Origin: Kitasatospora aureofaciens
GTDB taxonomy: Bacteria; Actinomycetota; Actinomycetes; Streptomycetales; Streptomycetaceae
Assembly: GCF_001188955.3 (NCBI RefSeq)
Contig: NZ_JPRF03000031.1
Coordinates: forward strand, 1 to 64,000
Direction of reading: 5' to 3'
Length of the DNA: 64,000 nt
Shown here: in pieces, positions 26,778 through 36,505 of the stretch
Layout of the letters: every line of letters starts with the position of its first letter
Position numbering within the stretch: the stretch's first letter is position 1
Made by a program: the position numbers and the translations under genes
The notes under the pieces: generated by a model
Database searches by the model: none
The model's input: the letters and a program-made list of their open reading frames with translations, nothing else
What the model was told of the DNA's origin: nothing

Positions 26778-29700
26778 GTGAGTTCCCCCTACCGGCTCGT
26801 GCGCAGCCCGCTCGTCCAGCCCGACCCACCCGAGCTGGACGCCTACCAGCGCGCCGTGGTCGAGCACACCGGCGGCCCGCTGCTCGTCCTCGCCGGACCG
26901 GGCACGGGCAAGACCACCACCCTGGTCGAGGCCGTCGCCCGGCGCATCCAGGACGGCACCGACCCCGAACGGATCCTCGTCCTCACCTTCAGCCGCAAGG
27001 CCGCCACGGAACTGCGCGACCGGATGTCCGGCCGGCTCGGCAGCTCCGCCGCCGCCCCGCAGGCCACCACCTTCCACTCCTTCTGCTACGCCCTGCTGCG
27101 CGCCCACCAGGAGCCGGAGGACTACGCCGAACCGCTGCGCCTGCTCTCCGGCCCCGAACAGGACGTCATGGTCCGCGAACTGCTGGCCGGCGGCGCCGAG
27201 GACGCCAAGTCGGGCAGCACGCGCATCCAGTGGCCGCTCGACCTGCGCGCCTGCCTCACCACCCGCGGCTTCGCCGACGAGGTCCGCGCCGTCCTCGCCC
27301 GCAGCCGCGAACTCGGCCTCGGCGAGGCCGAACTCGAACGCTTCGCCCAGGGTGTCCAGCGCCCCGACTGGGCCGCCGCCGCGCACTTCCTCGCCGACTA
27401 CCTCGACGTGCTCGACCTGCGCGGCGTCCTCGACTACGCCGAACTCGTCCACCGCGCCGTCCTGCTCGCCGAACGCCCCGAGGTCGGCGAACGGCTCCGC
27501 GAGCGCTACCAGGTCGTCTTCGTCGACGAGTACCAGGACACCGACCCCTCCCAGGTCCGGCTGCTGCGCCAGCTCGCCGGCGGCGGACGCGACCTGGTCG
27601 CCGTCGGCGACCCCGACCAGTCGATCTACGCCTTCCGCGGCGCCGACATCAACGGCATCCTCGACTTCCCCCAGACCTTCCGGCAGGCCGACGGCAGCCC
27701 CGCCGACGTCAAGGTGCTGCGGGTCTCCCGCCGCTCCGGCGCCGTCCTGCTCGCCGCCTCCCGCGAACTCGCCCGCCGGATGCCGATGGGCCGGCTGCCC
27801 GCCGACAAACTCGCCCAGCACCGCGCCCTGCTGCCCTCCCGCGAGGGCGGCCGGGTCGAGGTCTACACCTACCCCACCCCCGGCGCCGAACTCGACTCGA
27901 TCGCCGACCTGCTGCGCCGCGCCCACCTGGAGGACGGCGTGCCCTGGGGCGAGATGGCCGTCCTCGTCCGGGCCGGCGCCCGCTCCATCCCCGGCGTGCG
28001 CCGGGCCCTCGGCGCGGCCGGCGTCCCCCTGGAGATCGACGGCGACGACCTGCCGCTGCGCGAGGAACCCGCCGCCGCCCAACTGCTGCTCGCCCTGCGG
28101 GTCTGCGCCGAGCAGGCCGCCCGCGACAAGCAGGGCGACCCGGACGCCCCCGACCCGCTCACCACCGACCTGGCACACGCCCTGCTGACCGGCCCGCTCG
28201 GCGGCCTCGACGGCTCCGACCTGCGCCGCCTCGGCCGCGCCCTGCGCGAGGAGGAACGCGCCGCCCTGCGCGCCGACGGCCGCCCCGCCGCCGTCCCGCG
28301 CCCGGCCGGCGAGCTGATCCGCGAGGCCCTCGCCGAACCCGAGCGCCTGGTCGCCCTCGACCCGGCGACCGCCCGCCGCGCCCGCGACCTCGGCACCCTG
28401 CTCCGCAAGGTCCGCGAACTGCTGGCCGGCGGCTGCACCGCCGAGGAGGCCCTCTGGGAACTGTGGGACGGCAGCCGCCGCTGGCGCGAACGCCTGGAAC
28501 GGGCCGCCCTGCGCGGCGGCGCCGCCGGCCGCAACGCCGACCGCGACCTGGACGCCCTGTGCGCCCTGTTCGAGACCGCCGCCCGCGCCGAGGAACAGGT
28601 CACCGGTCACCGCAGCGCCCTCGACCTGCTCGCCGAACTCGAAGCCCAGGACATCGCCGCCGACACCCTCACCGTCCGCACCGTCCGCCCCGAGGCGGTA
28701 CGGCTGATGACCGCCCACCGCTCCAAGGGCCTGGAATGGCGCCTGGTCGTCGTCGCCGGCGTCCAGGACGGCCTCTGGCCCGACCTGCGCCGCCGAGGCT
28801 CCCTGCTGGAAGCCGACCGGATCGGCCGCGACGGCCTCGCCGAACCGCTCTCCCCGGCCGCCCTGCTCGGCGAGGAACGCCGCCTCTTCTACGTCGCCGC
28901 CACCCGCGCCAGGGAACGGCTGGTCGTCACCGCCGTCAAGGCCCCCGCCGACGACGGCGACGAACCCTCCCGCTTCCTGCGCGAGCTCTACCGCGAGGAC
29001 GTCGACCCGCGCACCGGCAAGACCGTGCGCCGCACCCCGCCGGTCACCGTCGAGGACGTCACCCACCGCCCGCGCCGCCCCCTCTCGGTCGCCGCCCTGG
29101 TCGCCGAGCTGCGCGCCGTCACCGTCGACCCCTCCCGCTCGCCCGAACTGCGCCGCGCCGCCGCCGAACGCCTCGCCGTCCTCGCCGCCGCCACCGACGA
29201 GGACGGCCTGCCGCTGGTCCCCGCCGCCCACCCCGACCGCTGGTGGGGCCTGGACGACCCCACCGCCGCCCCCGAACCGCTGCGCAGCGCCGACGCGCCC
29301 GTACGGCTGTCCGGCAGCGGCCTGGAACAGCTGGAGAACTGCTCGCTGCAGTGGTTCCTGGACAAGGAGGTCAGGGCCCGTGGCGCCGGCACCGCCGCCC
29401 AGGGCTTCGGCAACGTGGTGCACGCCCTCGCCGACGAGGTCGGCTCCGGCCGCACCCCCGCCGACCTCGCCGTCCTCATGGCCCGCCTCGACACCGTCTG
29501 GGACGCCCTCGCCTTCGACGCCCCCTGGAAGTCCCACCAGGAGAAGACCGAGGCCCGCGCCGCCCTGGAGCGCTTCCTCAACTGGCACGTCCTGGAACGC
29601 GGCCGGGACGTCGTCGCCACCGAGCACGGCTTCGACGTCACCCTCGACGTCGGCGGCGTCTCGGTGCGCATCCGCGGCTCCATGGACCGGGTCGAGAGGG

Positions 29701-30098
29701 ACCACGCCGGACGCGCCTACGTCGTCGACTTCAAGACCGGCAAGCAGATCCCCACCGACAAGTCGCTGCCCGAGCACAAGCAGCTCGCCGTCTACCAGCT
29801 CGCCGTCCGGGCCGGCGCCCTCAACGAACTGCCCGGCTTCACCGAACGCCCTCCGGCCACCGGCGGCGCCGAACTCGTCCACCTGCGCGAGGCCGCCGCC
29901 AAGGCCGCCCCGGACGCCCCCAAGGTGCAGCGGCAGGAGCCGCCCGAGGGCGAACCGTGGATCGAGAACCTGCTCGCCGAGGCCGCCGGCAAGGTCCTCG
30001 CCGAACGCTTCGTCCCGCAGACCGGCGGCGGCTGCGACCGCTGCAGCTTCCGCCGCAGCTGCTCCGCCCAGCGCGACGGGGCACAGCTGGTGGAATGA
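26778..30098 (+). CDS. adnA: AdnA-type UvrD-like motor-nuclease subunit
   Basis: First subunit of the actinobacterial AdnAB helicase-nuclease that resects double-strand breaks. 1106 residues. Helicase motifs in order: Walker A LAGPGTGKTTTL (about 40), TFSRKAATELRDRM (Ia), FVDEYQDTDPSQ (II), AVGDPDQSIYAFRGAD (III), TAHRSKGLEW (V), FYVAATRARERL (VI). The C-terminal RecB-type nuclease has GNVVHALADE and RGSMDRVER...VDFKTGK, plus four cysteines (NCSLQW at about 855 and CDRCSFRRSC at about 1085) expected to hold a 4Fe-4S cluster. GTG 26778 (SSPYRLVR) is preferred to TTG 26772. Operon with adnB. Confidence 0.93.
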   Translation: MSSPYRLVRSPLVQPDPPELDAYQRAVVEHTGGPLLVLAGPGTGKTTTLVEAVARRIQDGTDPERILVLTFSRKAATELRDRMSGRLGSSAAAPQATTFHSFCYALLRAHQEPEDYAEPLRLLSGPEQDVMVRELLAGGAEDAKSGSTRIQWPLDLRACLTTRGFADEVRAVLARSRELGLGEAELERFAQGVQRPDWAAAAHFLADYLDVLDLRGVLDYAELVHRAVLLAERPEVGERLRERYQVVFVDEYQDTDPSQVRLLRQLAGGGRDLVAVGDPDQSIYAFRGADINGILDFPQTFRQADGSPADVKVLRVSRRSGAVLLAASRELARRMPMGRLPADKLAQHRALLPSREGGRVEVYTYPTPGAELDSIADLLRRAHLEDGVPWGEMAVLVRAGARSIPGVRRALGAAGVPLEIDGDDLPLREEPAAAQLLLALRVCAEQAARDKQGDPDAPDPLTTDLAHALLTGPLGGLDGSDLRRLGRALREEERAALRADGRPAAVPRPAGELIREALAEPERLVALDPATARRARDLGTLLRKVRELLAGGCTAEEALWELWDGSRRWRERLERAALRGGAAGRNADRDLDALCALFETAARAEEQVTGHRSALDLLAELEAQDIAADTLTVRTVRPEAVRLMTAHRSKGLEWRLVVVAGVQDGLWPDLRRRGSLLEADRIGRDGLAEPLSPAALLGEERRLFYVAATRARERLVVTAVKAPADDGDEPSRFLRELYREDVDPRTGKTVRRTPPVTVEDVTHRPRRPLSVAALVAELRAVTVDPSRSPELRRAAAERLAVLAAATDEDGLPLVPAAHPDRWWGLDDPTAAPEPLRSADAPVRLSGSGLEQLENCSLQWFLDKEVRARGAGTAAQGFGNVVHALADEVGSGRTPADLAVLMARLDTVWDALAFDAPWKSHQEKTEARAALERFLNWHVLERGRDVVATEHGFDVTLDVGGVSVRIRGSMDRVERDHAGRAYVVDFKTGKQIPTDKSLPEHKQLAVYQLAVRAGALNELPGFTERPPATGGAELVHLREAAAKAAPDAPKVQRQEPPEGEPWIENLLAEAAGKVLAERFVPQTGGGCDRCSFRRSCSAQRDGAQLVE

Positions 30099-30131
30099 GG
30101 GCTTGTCCGCCGCTCCGGTTACGGTTGCGGG

Positions 30132-33100
30132 GTGACCGCCGTGCTCAGCCATCCCGACCAGCTCAAGGAGCTGCTGGGCATCCCGTTCAACCGGGAACAG
30201 ACGGCGGCCATCGGCGCCCCCCTGGCCCCCGCCGTGATCGTGGCCGGCGCCGGCTCCGGCAAGACCACCGTGATGGCCGCCCGCGTCGTCTGGCTGGTCG
30301 GCTCCGGCGCCGTACGCCCCGAGGAGGTGCTCGGCCTCACCTTCACCAACAAGGCCGCCGGCGAACTCGCCGAACGCGTCCGCACCGCCCTGCTGCAGGC
30401 CGGCGTCGCCGACCGGGACGACACCGAACCGCTCGGCGAACCCGAGATCTCCACCTACCACGCCTTCGCCGGCCGCCTGCTCAAGGAACACGGCCTGCGC
30501 ATCGGCATAGAGCCGGACGTGCGGCTGCTCGCCGACGCCACCCGCTTCCAGCTCGCCGCCAAGGTGCTGCGCACCGCCCGCGGCCCCTTCCCCGCCCTCA
30601 CCGGCACCTTCGCCAACCTCGTCGCCGACCTGACCGCCCTGGACGGCGAACTCGCCGAACACCTGGTCGAGCCCGCCGCCCTGCGCGCGTACGACGAGGA
30701 ACTGCTCGACACCCTCGCCACCGTCAAGCTGGGCAACGACGACCTGCGGGCCGTCCCCGCCACCGCCCGCGCCCGACTGGAACTGCTGCGCCTGGTCGAG
30801 GACTACCGCCGCCGCAAGCAGGCCGCCGGACTGATGGACTTCGGCGACCAGATAGCCGCCGCCGCCCGCCTCGCCCAGCAGCGCCCCGAGGTCGGCGCCC
30901 TGCTGCGCGGCCAGTTCAAGGTCGTCCTGCTCGACGAGTACCAGGACACCTCCGTCGCCCAGCGGCTCATGCTCGCCGGACTCTTCGGGGCCTCCCGGGA
31001 CGGCGCCGGCGCCACGGGCCACCCGGTGACCGCCGTCGGCGACCCCTGCCAGGCCATCTACGGCTGGCGCGGCGCCTCCGTCGCCAACCTCGACGACTTC
31101 CCCCGGCACTTCCCGCAGGCCGACGGCCGCCCCGCCGAGCGCTACGCGCTCAGCGAGAACCGGCGCAGCGGCGGACTCCTGCTCGCCTTCGCCAACGAAC
31201 TCGCCGCCCCGCTGCGCGCCATGCACGAGGGCGTCGAGGCGCTGCGCCCGGCCCCCGGCGCCGAACAGGACGGCTACGTGCGGGCCGCGCTGCTGCCCAC
31301 CCACGCCGAGGAGATCGACTGGCTCGCCGACTCGATCGCCCACCTGGTGCGCACCGGCACCGCGCCCGGTCGGATCGCCGTGCTGTGCCGGGGCGGCGCC
31401 GCCTTCCCGGACATCCACGCCGCGCTCGTCGCCCGCGAGGTGCCGGTCGAGGTGGTGGGCCTCGGCGGCCTGCTGCAACTGCCCGAGGTGGCCGACCTGG
31501 TGGCGGTCTGCGAGGTGCTGCAGGACCCGACCGCCAACGCCGCCCTGGTGCGCCTGCTGATCGGCCCGCGCTGGCGGATCGGCCCGCGCGACCTCGCCCT
31601 GCTCGGCCGCCGGGCCGCCGAACTGGTGCGCACCGAGCGGCCCGAGGGCGTGGAGGCGCTGGCCGCGGCCGTCGCCGAGGCCGACCCGACCGAGGTGGTG
31701 TCGCTCGCCGACGCGGTGGAGACCTTCCTCACCGCCCCAACCGGTGAGCAGGGGGATCCGAGCGACGACCTGCCGTTCTCCGCCGAGGCCAGGGTGCGCT
31801 TCGCCCGGCTCGCCGCCGAACTGCGCGAACTGCGCCGCTCGCTCGCCGACCCGCTGATGGACGTGCTGCACCGGGTGCTGACCGTCACCGGCCTGGAGGT
31901 CGAACTCGCGGCCTCCCCGCAGGCGCTGGCCGCCCGGCGCCGGGAGACCCTGCACGCCTTCCTGGACGTCGCCGCCTCCTTCGCCGACCTGGACGGTGAC
32001 CCGGGCCTGGCCGCCTTCCTCGGCTTCCTGCGCGCCGCCCAGGAGTACGAGCGCGGCCTGGACAGCAGCCTGCCCGGCGGCGAGGACACCGTGAAGGTGC
32101 TCACCGCGCACAAGTCCAAGGGCCTGGAGTGGGACGTGGTGGCCGTCCCCGGCCTGGTGAAGGGCGCGTTCCCGTCCGGCACCGCACGCGAACGCTGGAC
32201 CAGCACCAAGCGGGTGCTCCCGCACGCCCTGCGCGGCGACGCCGCCACCCTGCCCGACGTGCGCGGCGGCTGGACGAGCAAGTCGATGGCCGCGTTCAAG
32301 AAGGAGCTGGCCGAGCACTCCGGCACCGAGGAACTGCGCCTGGGCTACGTCGCGTTCACCCGCCCCCGCTCGCTGCTGCTGGCCTCCGGGCACTGGTGGG
32401 GGCCGAGCCAGAAGACCGTCCGCGGCCCCTCCGCCTTCCTGGAGCAGCTGCGCGCGCACTGCGAGCAGCCCGGCGCCGGCGAGGTCGAGCACTGGGCCGA
32501 GCCGCCGGAGAAGGGCGCCGTGAACCCGGCGCTGGCCGCCGCCGTCGAACGCCCCTGGCCGCTGCCGCTGGACCCGGCCGCCCAGCACGCCCGCCGCCGG
32601 GTCGCCGAGGTGGTGCGCGGCAGGATCGGGGGAGCGCCCGCTCCCGAACCGGAGCCGATGGCCGCCGAGGACCAGCGCCAGGTCGCCTCCTGGGACCGCG
32701 ATCTCACCGCGCTGCTGGGCGAGTTGGAGCGCTCCCGGCGCACCGCCCGGGAGGTGCCGCTGCCGCCCGCGCTGTCCGCCACCCAGCTGCTGCGACTGGC
32801 CGCCGACCCGGACGGCTTCGCCCGCGACCTGGCCCGCCCGATGCCGCGCCCGCCGCAGCCTGCGGCCCGGCGCGGCACCCGCTTCCACGCCTGGGTGCAG
32901 TCCCGGATCGAGCCGCTGCTGCTGATCGAGCCCGGCGCGCTGCCCGGCGCCGACGACGACGGCATCGAGGACGAGCAGGACCTGGAACGGCTCAAGGAGG
33001 CGTTCCTGCGCACCCCGTACGCCGAGCGCAGGCCCCACCGGGTCGAGGCGCCCTTCCAACTGGTGCTGGCGGGGCGGGTGGTGCGCGGCCGGATCGACGC

Positions 33101-33362
33101 GGTCTACCGGGACGGTGACGGGCTGACGGAATCCGGTGGTGCGTCACGCTACGAAGTGGTGGACTGGAAGACCCACCGCGAGGAGACGGCCGACCCGCTG
33201 CAGCTCGCGGTCTACCGGCTCGCCTGGGCCGAGCAGGCGGGCGTCGATCCCGAGCAGGTCACGGCCTCGTTCCTGTACGTCCGCAGCGGACGGATCGTAC
33301 GACCGGAAGGACTTCCCGACCGAAAAGAGTTGGAACGGCTCCTGATCGGGAACAGTGACTAA
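30132..33362 (+). CDS. adnB: AdnB-type UvrD-like motor-nuclease subunit
   Basis: Second AdnAB subunit, 1076 residues, starting 33 bases after adnA. Motifs: VAGAGSGKTTVMAAR (Walker A, about 40), LTFTNKAAGELAER, LLDEYQDTSVAQR, AVGDPCQAIYGWRGAS, ALSENRRS, TAHKSKGLEWD and VAFTRPRSLLL. The nuclease domain keeps RGTRFHAWV, RGRIDAVYRDGD and VVDWKTHREE (metal-binding Asp/Glu and Lys) but has no four-cysteine cluster, unlike AdnA. In mycobacteria AdnB is the lead motor. GTG 30132. Its stop lies in a small dyad (GTGACT-AATG-AGTCAC). Confidence 0.93.
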   Translation: MTAVLSHPDQLKELLGIPFNREQTAAIGAPLAPAVIVAGAGSGKTTVMAARVVWLVGSGAVRPEEVLGLTFTNKAAGELAERVRTALLQAGVADRDDTEPLGEPEISTYHAFAGRLLKEHGLRIGIEPDVRLLADATRFQLAAKVLRTARGPFPALTGTFANLVADLTALDGELAEHLVEPAALRAYDEELLDTLATVKLGNDDLRAVPATARARLELLRLVEDYRRRKQAAGLMDFGDQIAAAARLAQQRPEVGALLRGQFKVVLLDEYQDTSVAQRLMLAGLFGASRDGAGATGHPVTAVGDPCQAIYGWRGASVANLDDFPRHFPQADGRPAERYALSENRRSGGLLLAFANELAAPLRAMHEGVEALRPAPGAEQDGYVRAALLPTHAEEIDWLADSIAHLVRTGTAPGRIAVLCRGGAAFPDIHAALVAREVPVEVVGLGGLLQLPEVADLVAVCEVLQDPTANAALVRLLIGPRWRIGPRDLALLGRRAAELVRTERPEGVEALAAAVAEADPTEVVSLADAVETFLTAPTGEQGDPSDDLPFSAEARVRFARLAAELRELRRSLADPLMDVLHRVLTVTGLEVELAASPQALAARRRETLHAFLDVAASFADLDGDPGLAAFLGFLRAAQEYERGLDSSLPGGEDTVKVLTAHKSKGLEWDVVAVPGLVKGAFPSGTARERWTSTKRVLPHALRGDAATLPDVRGGWTSKSMAAFKKELAEHSGTEELRLGYVAFTRPRSLLLASGHWWGPSQKTVRGPSAFLEQLRAHCEQPGAGEVEHWAEPPEKGAVNPALAAAVERPWPLPLDPAAQHARRRVAEVVRGRIGGAPAPEPEPMAAEDQRQVASWDRDLTALLGELERSRRTAREVPLPPALSATQLLRLAADPDGFARDLARPMPRPPQPAARRGTRFHAWVQSRIEPLLLIEPGALPGADDDGIEDEQDLERLKEAFLRTPYAERRPHRVEAPFQLVLAGRVVRGRIDAVYRDGDGLTESGGASRYEVVDWKTHREETADPLQLAVYRLAWAEQAGVDPEQVTASFLYVRSGRIVRPEGLPDRKELERLLIGNSD

Positions 33363-33556
33363 TGAGTCACACAGAGCATCCAAGTCATCGCGCCGACGCC
33401 CGAAACCTGTGCGTCGTACACGTTTCGTGCCTATTGTGGGGTCGGTAACCGGTCAACCCCCGTGCTCCGGCCGCCAGCGAGGCCCGCATTCCCTGACCCT
33501 CAGTCATCACCGCAGGTGCCCCCGGGCATCGGCGTCTTCTGCTGGAGAGACCGAAG

Positions 33557-34741
33557 TTGAGCGCGACCGGATGGATCAGAGAGCGGTTCACCGGGCCGAC
33601 CCCGGGACCCGCACCGGGCGCGACCGGCACCTGGCCGAGGACGGCGCTCGCGCTGCCCCTCATCGGCATGGCGCTGATCGTCGTCCTCGACCACCTCAGC
33701 GGCACCGAGGTGACGGTCGAACCCGCCCTCACCGCCGTACCCGCGCTGGCCGCCGTGGTCAGCCGCCGCACCTGGTACCCGCTCGCCATCGGCCTGTGCA
33801 CCGAGGCGGCGGCGTTCCTGATGGCCTTCCGCAGCGACGCGCTCGGCGAGTCCGTGCACGCCGCCAGCGTCATCGCGATCCTGCTGGTCGCCACGATCGG
33901 CTGGGTCAGCGCCACCCTGAGACTGCGCCAGGAACAAGCCCTGGCCGACGCCCAGCTGGTCGCCGCGATCGCCCGCCGGGTGCTGCTGCGGCCCGTCCCC
34001 GAACGGGTCGGCAGCGTGCGCGCCGCCGTCCACTACGAGGCCGCCGCCGCCCACGCCCGCATCGGCGGTGATCTGTACGAGGTCGTCAACACCCGGCACG
34101 GCGTCCGGGCCGTGGTCGGCGACGTGCGCGGCAAGGGCCTCGGCGCGGTCGAGACCGCCGCCGCCGTCCTCGGCGCCTTCCGCGAGGCCGCCCACCAGGA
34201 GCCCGCCCTCGACCGGGTGGCCGGCTGGCTGGCCGACAGCCTCGACCGGGCCCTGCACGAGAACGACCACCCCGGCGTGGAGGAGGAGTTCGTCACCCTT
34301 GTCCTGATCGGGGTGCGGTCCGACGGCACCGCCGAACTCGTCAACTGCGGCCACCCCTCGCCGCTGCTGCTGCGCGGCGGACTGGTCCGCCCGCTCGAAC
34401 TCACCGAGACCGTACCGCCCCTGGGCGTCCTCGACCCGGCCGACGTCCACCCCCCGGTGCACCGGGTCCCGCTGCACGGCGGCGACCGGGTACTGCTGTT
34501 CACCGACGGGGTGATCGAGGCCCGCGACCGCTCCGGCGCCTTCTACCCGCTCGCCGAACGCTTCCCGCGCTGCGCCGACGGCCGCCCCGCCGACGTCCTC
34601 CAGCGCCTGCACGAGGACGTGGTGCGCCACGTCGGCCGCCAACTCGGCGACGACGCGGCCATGCTGCTCCTGCAGTACGAGCCCACCCCGCCCGCCATCG
34701 CCCACCTGCCGCAGCAGACTGGCGTCCTGACGACCAGGTAG
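33557..34741 (+). CDS. Membrane-anchored PP2C/SpoIIE-type serine phosphatase
   Basis: A 394-residue protein with three or four N-terminal helices (about residues 30-120) and a C-terminal PPM/SpoIIE phosphatase domain: HARIGGDLYEV, VVGDVRGKGLGAVET, LLFTDGVIEAR and LGDDAAMLLLQ carry the metal-binding aspartates. Such enzymes dephosphorylate anti-anti-sigma factors in partner-switching systems; no anti-sigma antagonist is adjacent. TTG 33557 with GGAGAGA 6-7 bases upstream is the only plausible start. The gap from adnB is 194 bases, so its own promoter is likely. Confidence 0.9.
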   Translation: MSATGWIRERFTGPTPGPAPGATGTWPRTALALPLIGMALIVVLDHLSGTEVTVEPALTAVPALAAVVSRRTWYPLAIGLCTEAAAFLMAFRSDALGESVHAASVIAILLVATIGWVSATLRLRQEQALADAQLVAAIARRVLLRPVPERVGSVRAAVHYEAAAAHARIGGDLYEVVNTRHGVRAVVGDVRGKGLGAVETAAAVLGAFREAAHQEPALDRVAGWLADSLDRALHENDHPGVEEEFVTLVLIGVRSDGTAELVNCGHPSPLLLRGGLVRPLELTETVPPLGVLDPADVHPPVHRVPLHGGDRVLLFTDGVIEARDRSGAFYPLAERFPRCADGRPADVLQRLHEDVVRHVGRQLGDDAAMLLLQYEPTPPAIAHLPQQTGVLTTR

Positions 34742-34745
34742 CCCG

Positions 34746-35720
34746 CTACAGCGAGACCCGCACCAGCAGCGGCCGGTGGTCCGACACCGCCGCGCGCGGC
34801 GCCGCCGCCGGGCCCACCGCCGCGCGCGGCACCCCCACCGCCAGCACGTGGTCGAACTGCACCGCCGGCCGGTGCGAGGGATAGGTCGGCGTACGCGCCA
34901 GGTCGTACCAGCCCTGGAGCCGGGCCCGCGGTTCCCGCACCCGCCGCCGGCGCGGCTCCACCACCACCGCGGGCCGGGCCCGCCGGGCCGCCCGCAGCTC
35001 CCGCACCCGCACCCGCGGCGCCGTGCGCTCCAGCGCCGTCGCCCCGCCGAGCACCGTGCGCGGCACCGCGCCGACCAGGTTGAAGTCCCCCAGCACCAGG
35101 TGCGGCTGCGGCAGGTCGGCGATCCAGCGCCGGATCCCGGTCAGCTGCGCCATGTTCCAGCCCGGTACGAAGGACAGGTGCGCGGCCACCACGGTGAACG
35201 GCCCGCGCTCGCCCTCCAGCACCGCCGCCAGCGCCGCTCGCGGCTCGTCCGGCACGGGGGTCAGCCCGCGCCGCCCGGCCACCCGCAGCGGCAGCCCGAA
35301 CGGCGCCGGGGCGAAGCGCCGCGCCCGCCAGTGCCGCACCGGCAGCCGGGTCAGCAGCGCCGTCCCGTACGAGGACGGGGCGCCGTCGCCGACCTCGCCC
35401 GGCCCGTACACCCGCAGGCCGTTCGGCCCGGACGGGTCCGGCACCCAGCCCGCCACCGGCGCCGGGCGCCCGTGCAGCGCGGCGGCGAAGCGCCAGTCGC
35501 CCGCGCCCATCGCCCCGGCCGCCACCGACGCCTGGTCGGTGCCGCCGGAGCGCGGCTGGTGTCGGTCCACCTCCTGCAGGGCCAGCACGTCGGCGTCCAG
35601 CGCGGCGATCGCCTCGGCCAGCGGGGCCGCCGCGTCGGCCGGGTAGGGCCGCGGTGCGCCGTCCGGGGCGAGCGGCTGACCGTGCAACAGGTTGAAGGTG
35701 GCGATGCGCAACTGGCTCAC
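34746..35720 (-). CDS. Endonuclease/exonuclease/phosphatase family protein
   Basis: A 324-residue metal-dependent phosphohydrolase. EEP motifs appear in order: ATFNLLHG (Asn), ALQEVDRHQ (Glu), VVAAHLSFVPG, LVLGDFNLVG (DxN) and AVSDHRPLLV (Asp-His). No signal peptide, so cytoplasmic. Substrate could be DNA or a phosphoinositide-like compound; not decidable. GTG 35720 starts SQLRIATFN. Divergent from the PadR gene with only 67 bases between starts, so PadR may control both. Confidence 0.85.
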   Translation of the reverse strand: MSQLRIATFNLLHGQPLAPDGAPRPYPADAAAPLAEAIAALDADVLALQEVDRHQPRSGGTDQASVAAGAMGAGDWRFAAALHGRPAPVAGWVPDPSGPNGLRVYGPGEVGDGAPSSYGTALLTRLPVRHWRARRFAPAPFGLPLRVAGRRGLTPVPDEPRAALAAVLEGERGPFTVVAAHLSFVPGWNMAQLTGIRRWIADLPQPHLVLGDFNLVGAVPRTVLGGATALERTAPRVRVRELRAARRARPAVVVEPRRRRVREPRARLQGWYDLARTPTYPSHRPAVQFDHVLAVGVPRAAVGPAAAPRAAVSDHRPLLVRVSL

Positions 35721-35756
35721 ACCGCACGACGGTACCCGAGGGGGCGCGGCTTGAGG

Positions 35757-35792
35757 CCGGAGGGCATACCGGGTATACATACTGAGTATGTC
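35757..35792. promoter_or_regulatory. Candidate PadR operator overlapping the padR-type start
   Basis: The sequence around the start of the PadR gene has CATAC-TGA-GTATG (a perfect dyad reaching into the ATG at 35788) preceded by GCATACC-GGGTATAC. AT-rich nested dyads here differ from the GC-rich surroundings. Likely an autoregulatory site that also faces the divergent EEP gene. Confidence 0.55.
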
Positions 35793-36420
35793 CATCCGCC
35801 ACGGTCTGCTCGCCCTGCTCGACCAGGGCCCCCGCTACGGCTACCAGCTGCGCACCGAGTTCGAGGCGCGCACCGGCGCCACCTGGCCGCTCAACGTCGG
35901 ACAGGTCTACACCACGCTGTCCCGGCTGGAACGCGACGGCCTGGTCGAAGCCGCCGGGGAGGACGACGAGGGCCACCAGTTCTACGCCGTCACCGACGCC
36001 GGCCGCGCCGAACTGCGGACCTGGTTCGACACCCCGGTGCCCCGGACCAGCCCCCCGCGCGACGAACTGGCGATCAAGCTCGCCATGGCCGTGACCGTCC
36101 CCGGAGTGGACGTCTCCGCCGTCGTCCAGGGCCAGCGCCGGCACAGCATCAAGGCGCTGCAGGACTACACCCGGCTCAAGGGCCGCGCCCTCGCCGGCGA
36201 GACCGGACCCGGCACCGTGCCCTCCGAGGGCAACGACCTCGCCTGGCTGCTCGTCCTCGACCAGCTGATCTTCCAGACCGAGGCCGAGATCCGCTGGCTC
36301 GACCACTGCGAGACCCGGCTCGCCCAACAGGCCGAACTCCAGCAGGCCCGCGCCGCAGAGGCCGCCCGCGACGGCGCCGCCAGGAAGCCCGGCCGACTCG
36401 GCCGCCGCACCCGCGCCTGA
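35788..36420 (+). CDS. PadR family transcriptional regulator
   Basis: A 210-residue winged-helix repressor: MSIRHGLLALLDQGPRYGYQ and YTTLSRLERDGLVE are the PadR recognition features, followed by the helical dimerisation domain (LAIKLAMAVTVPG and LDQLIFQTEAEIRWL). Ends in a basic tail. Sits directly upstream of the ABC exporter genes and probably represses them until a drug or envelope signal appears, as PadR-like regulators do for MacB-type exporters. Confidence 0.92.
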   Translation: MSIRHGLLALLDQGPRYGYQLRTEFEARTGATWPLNVGQVYTTLSRLERDGLVEAAGEDDEGHQFYAVTDAGRAELRTWFDTPVPRTSPPRDELAIKLAMAVTVPGVDVSAVVQGQRRHSIKALQDYTRLKGRALAGETGPGTVPSEGNDLAWLLVLDQLIFQTEAEIRWLDHCETRLAQQAELQQARAAEAARDGAARKPGRLGRRTRA

Positions 36421-36505
36421 GACGGGCCCCGGGCGGCCCCGCCACCCGATCCGCAGGCCCGGCGCCCCGAACGCCGGGCCCGTACCCAGTACAGAGGGGG
36501 GAACC

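Noticed and set aside
26205..33059. A 2284-codon open frame on the minus strand
   Set aside because: It is the shadow of adnA/adnB in very GC-rich DNA; its product is Gly/Ala/Gln/Val-rich noise and the plus strand has all helicase motifs.
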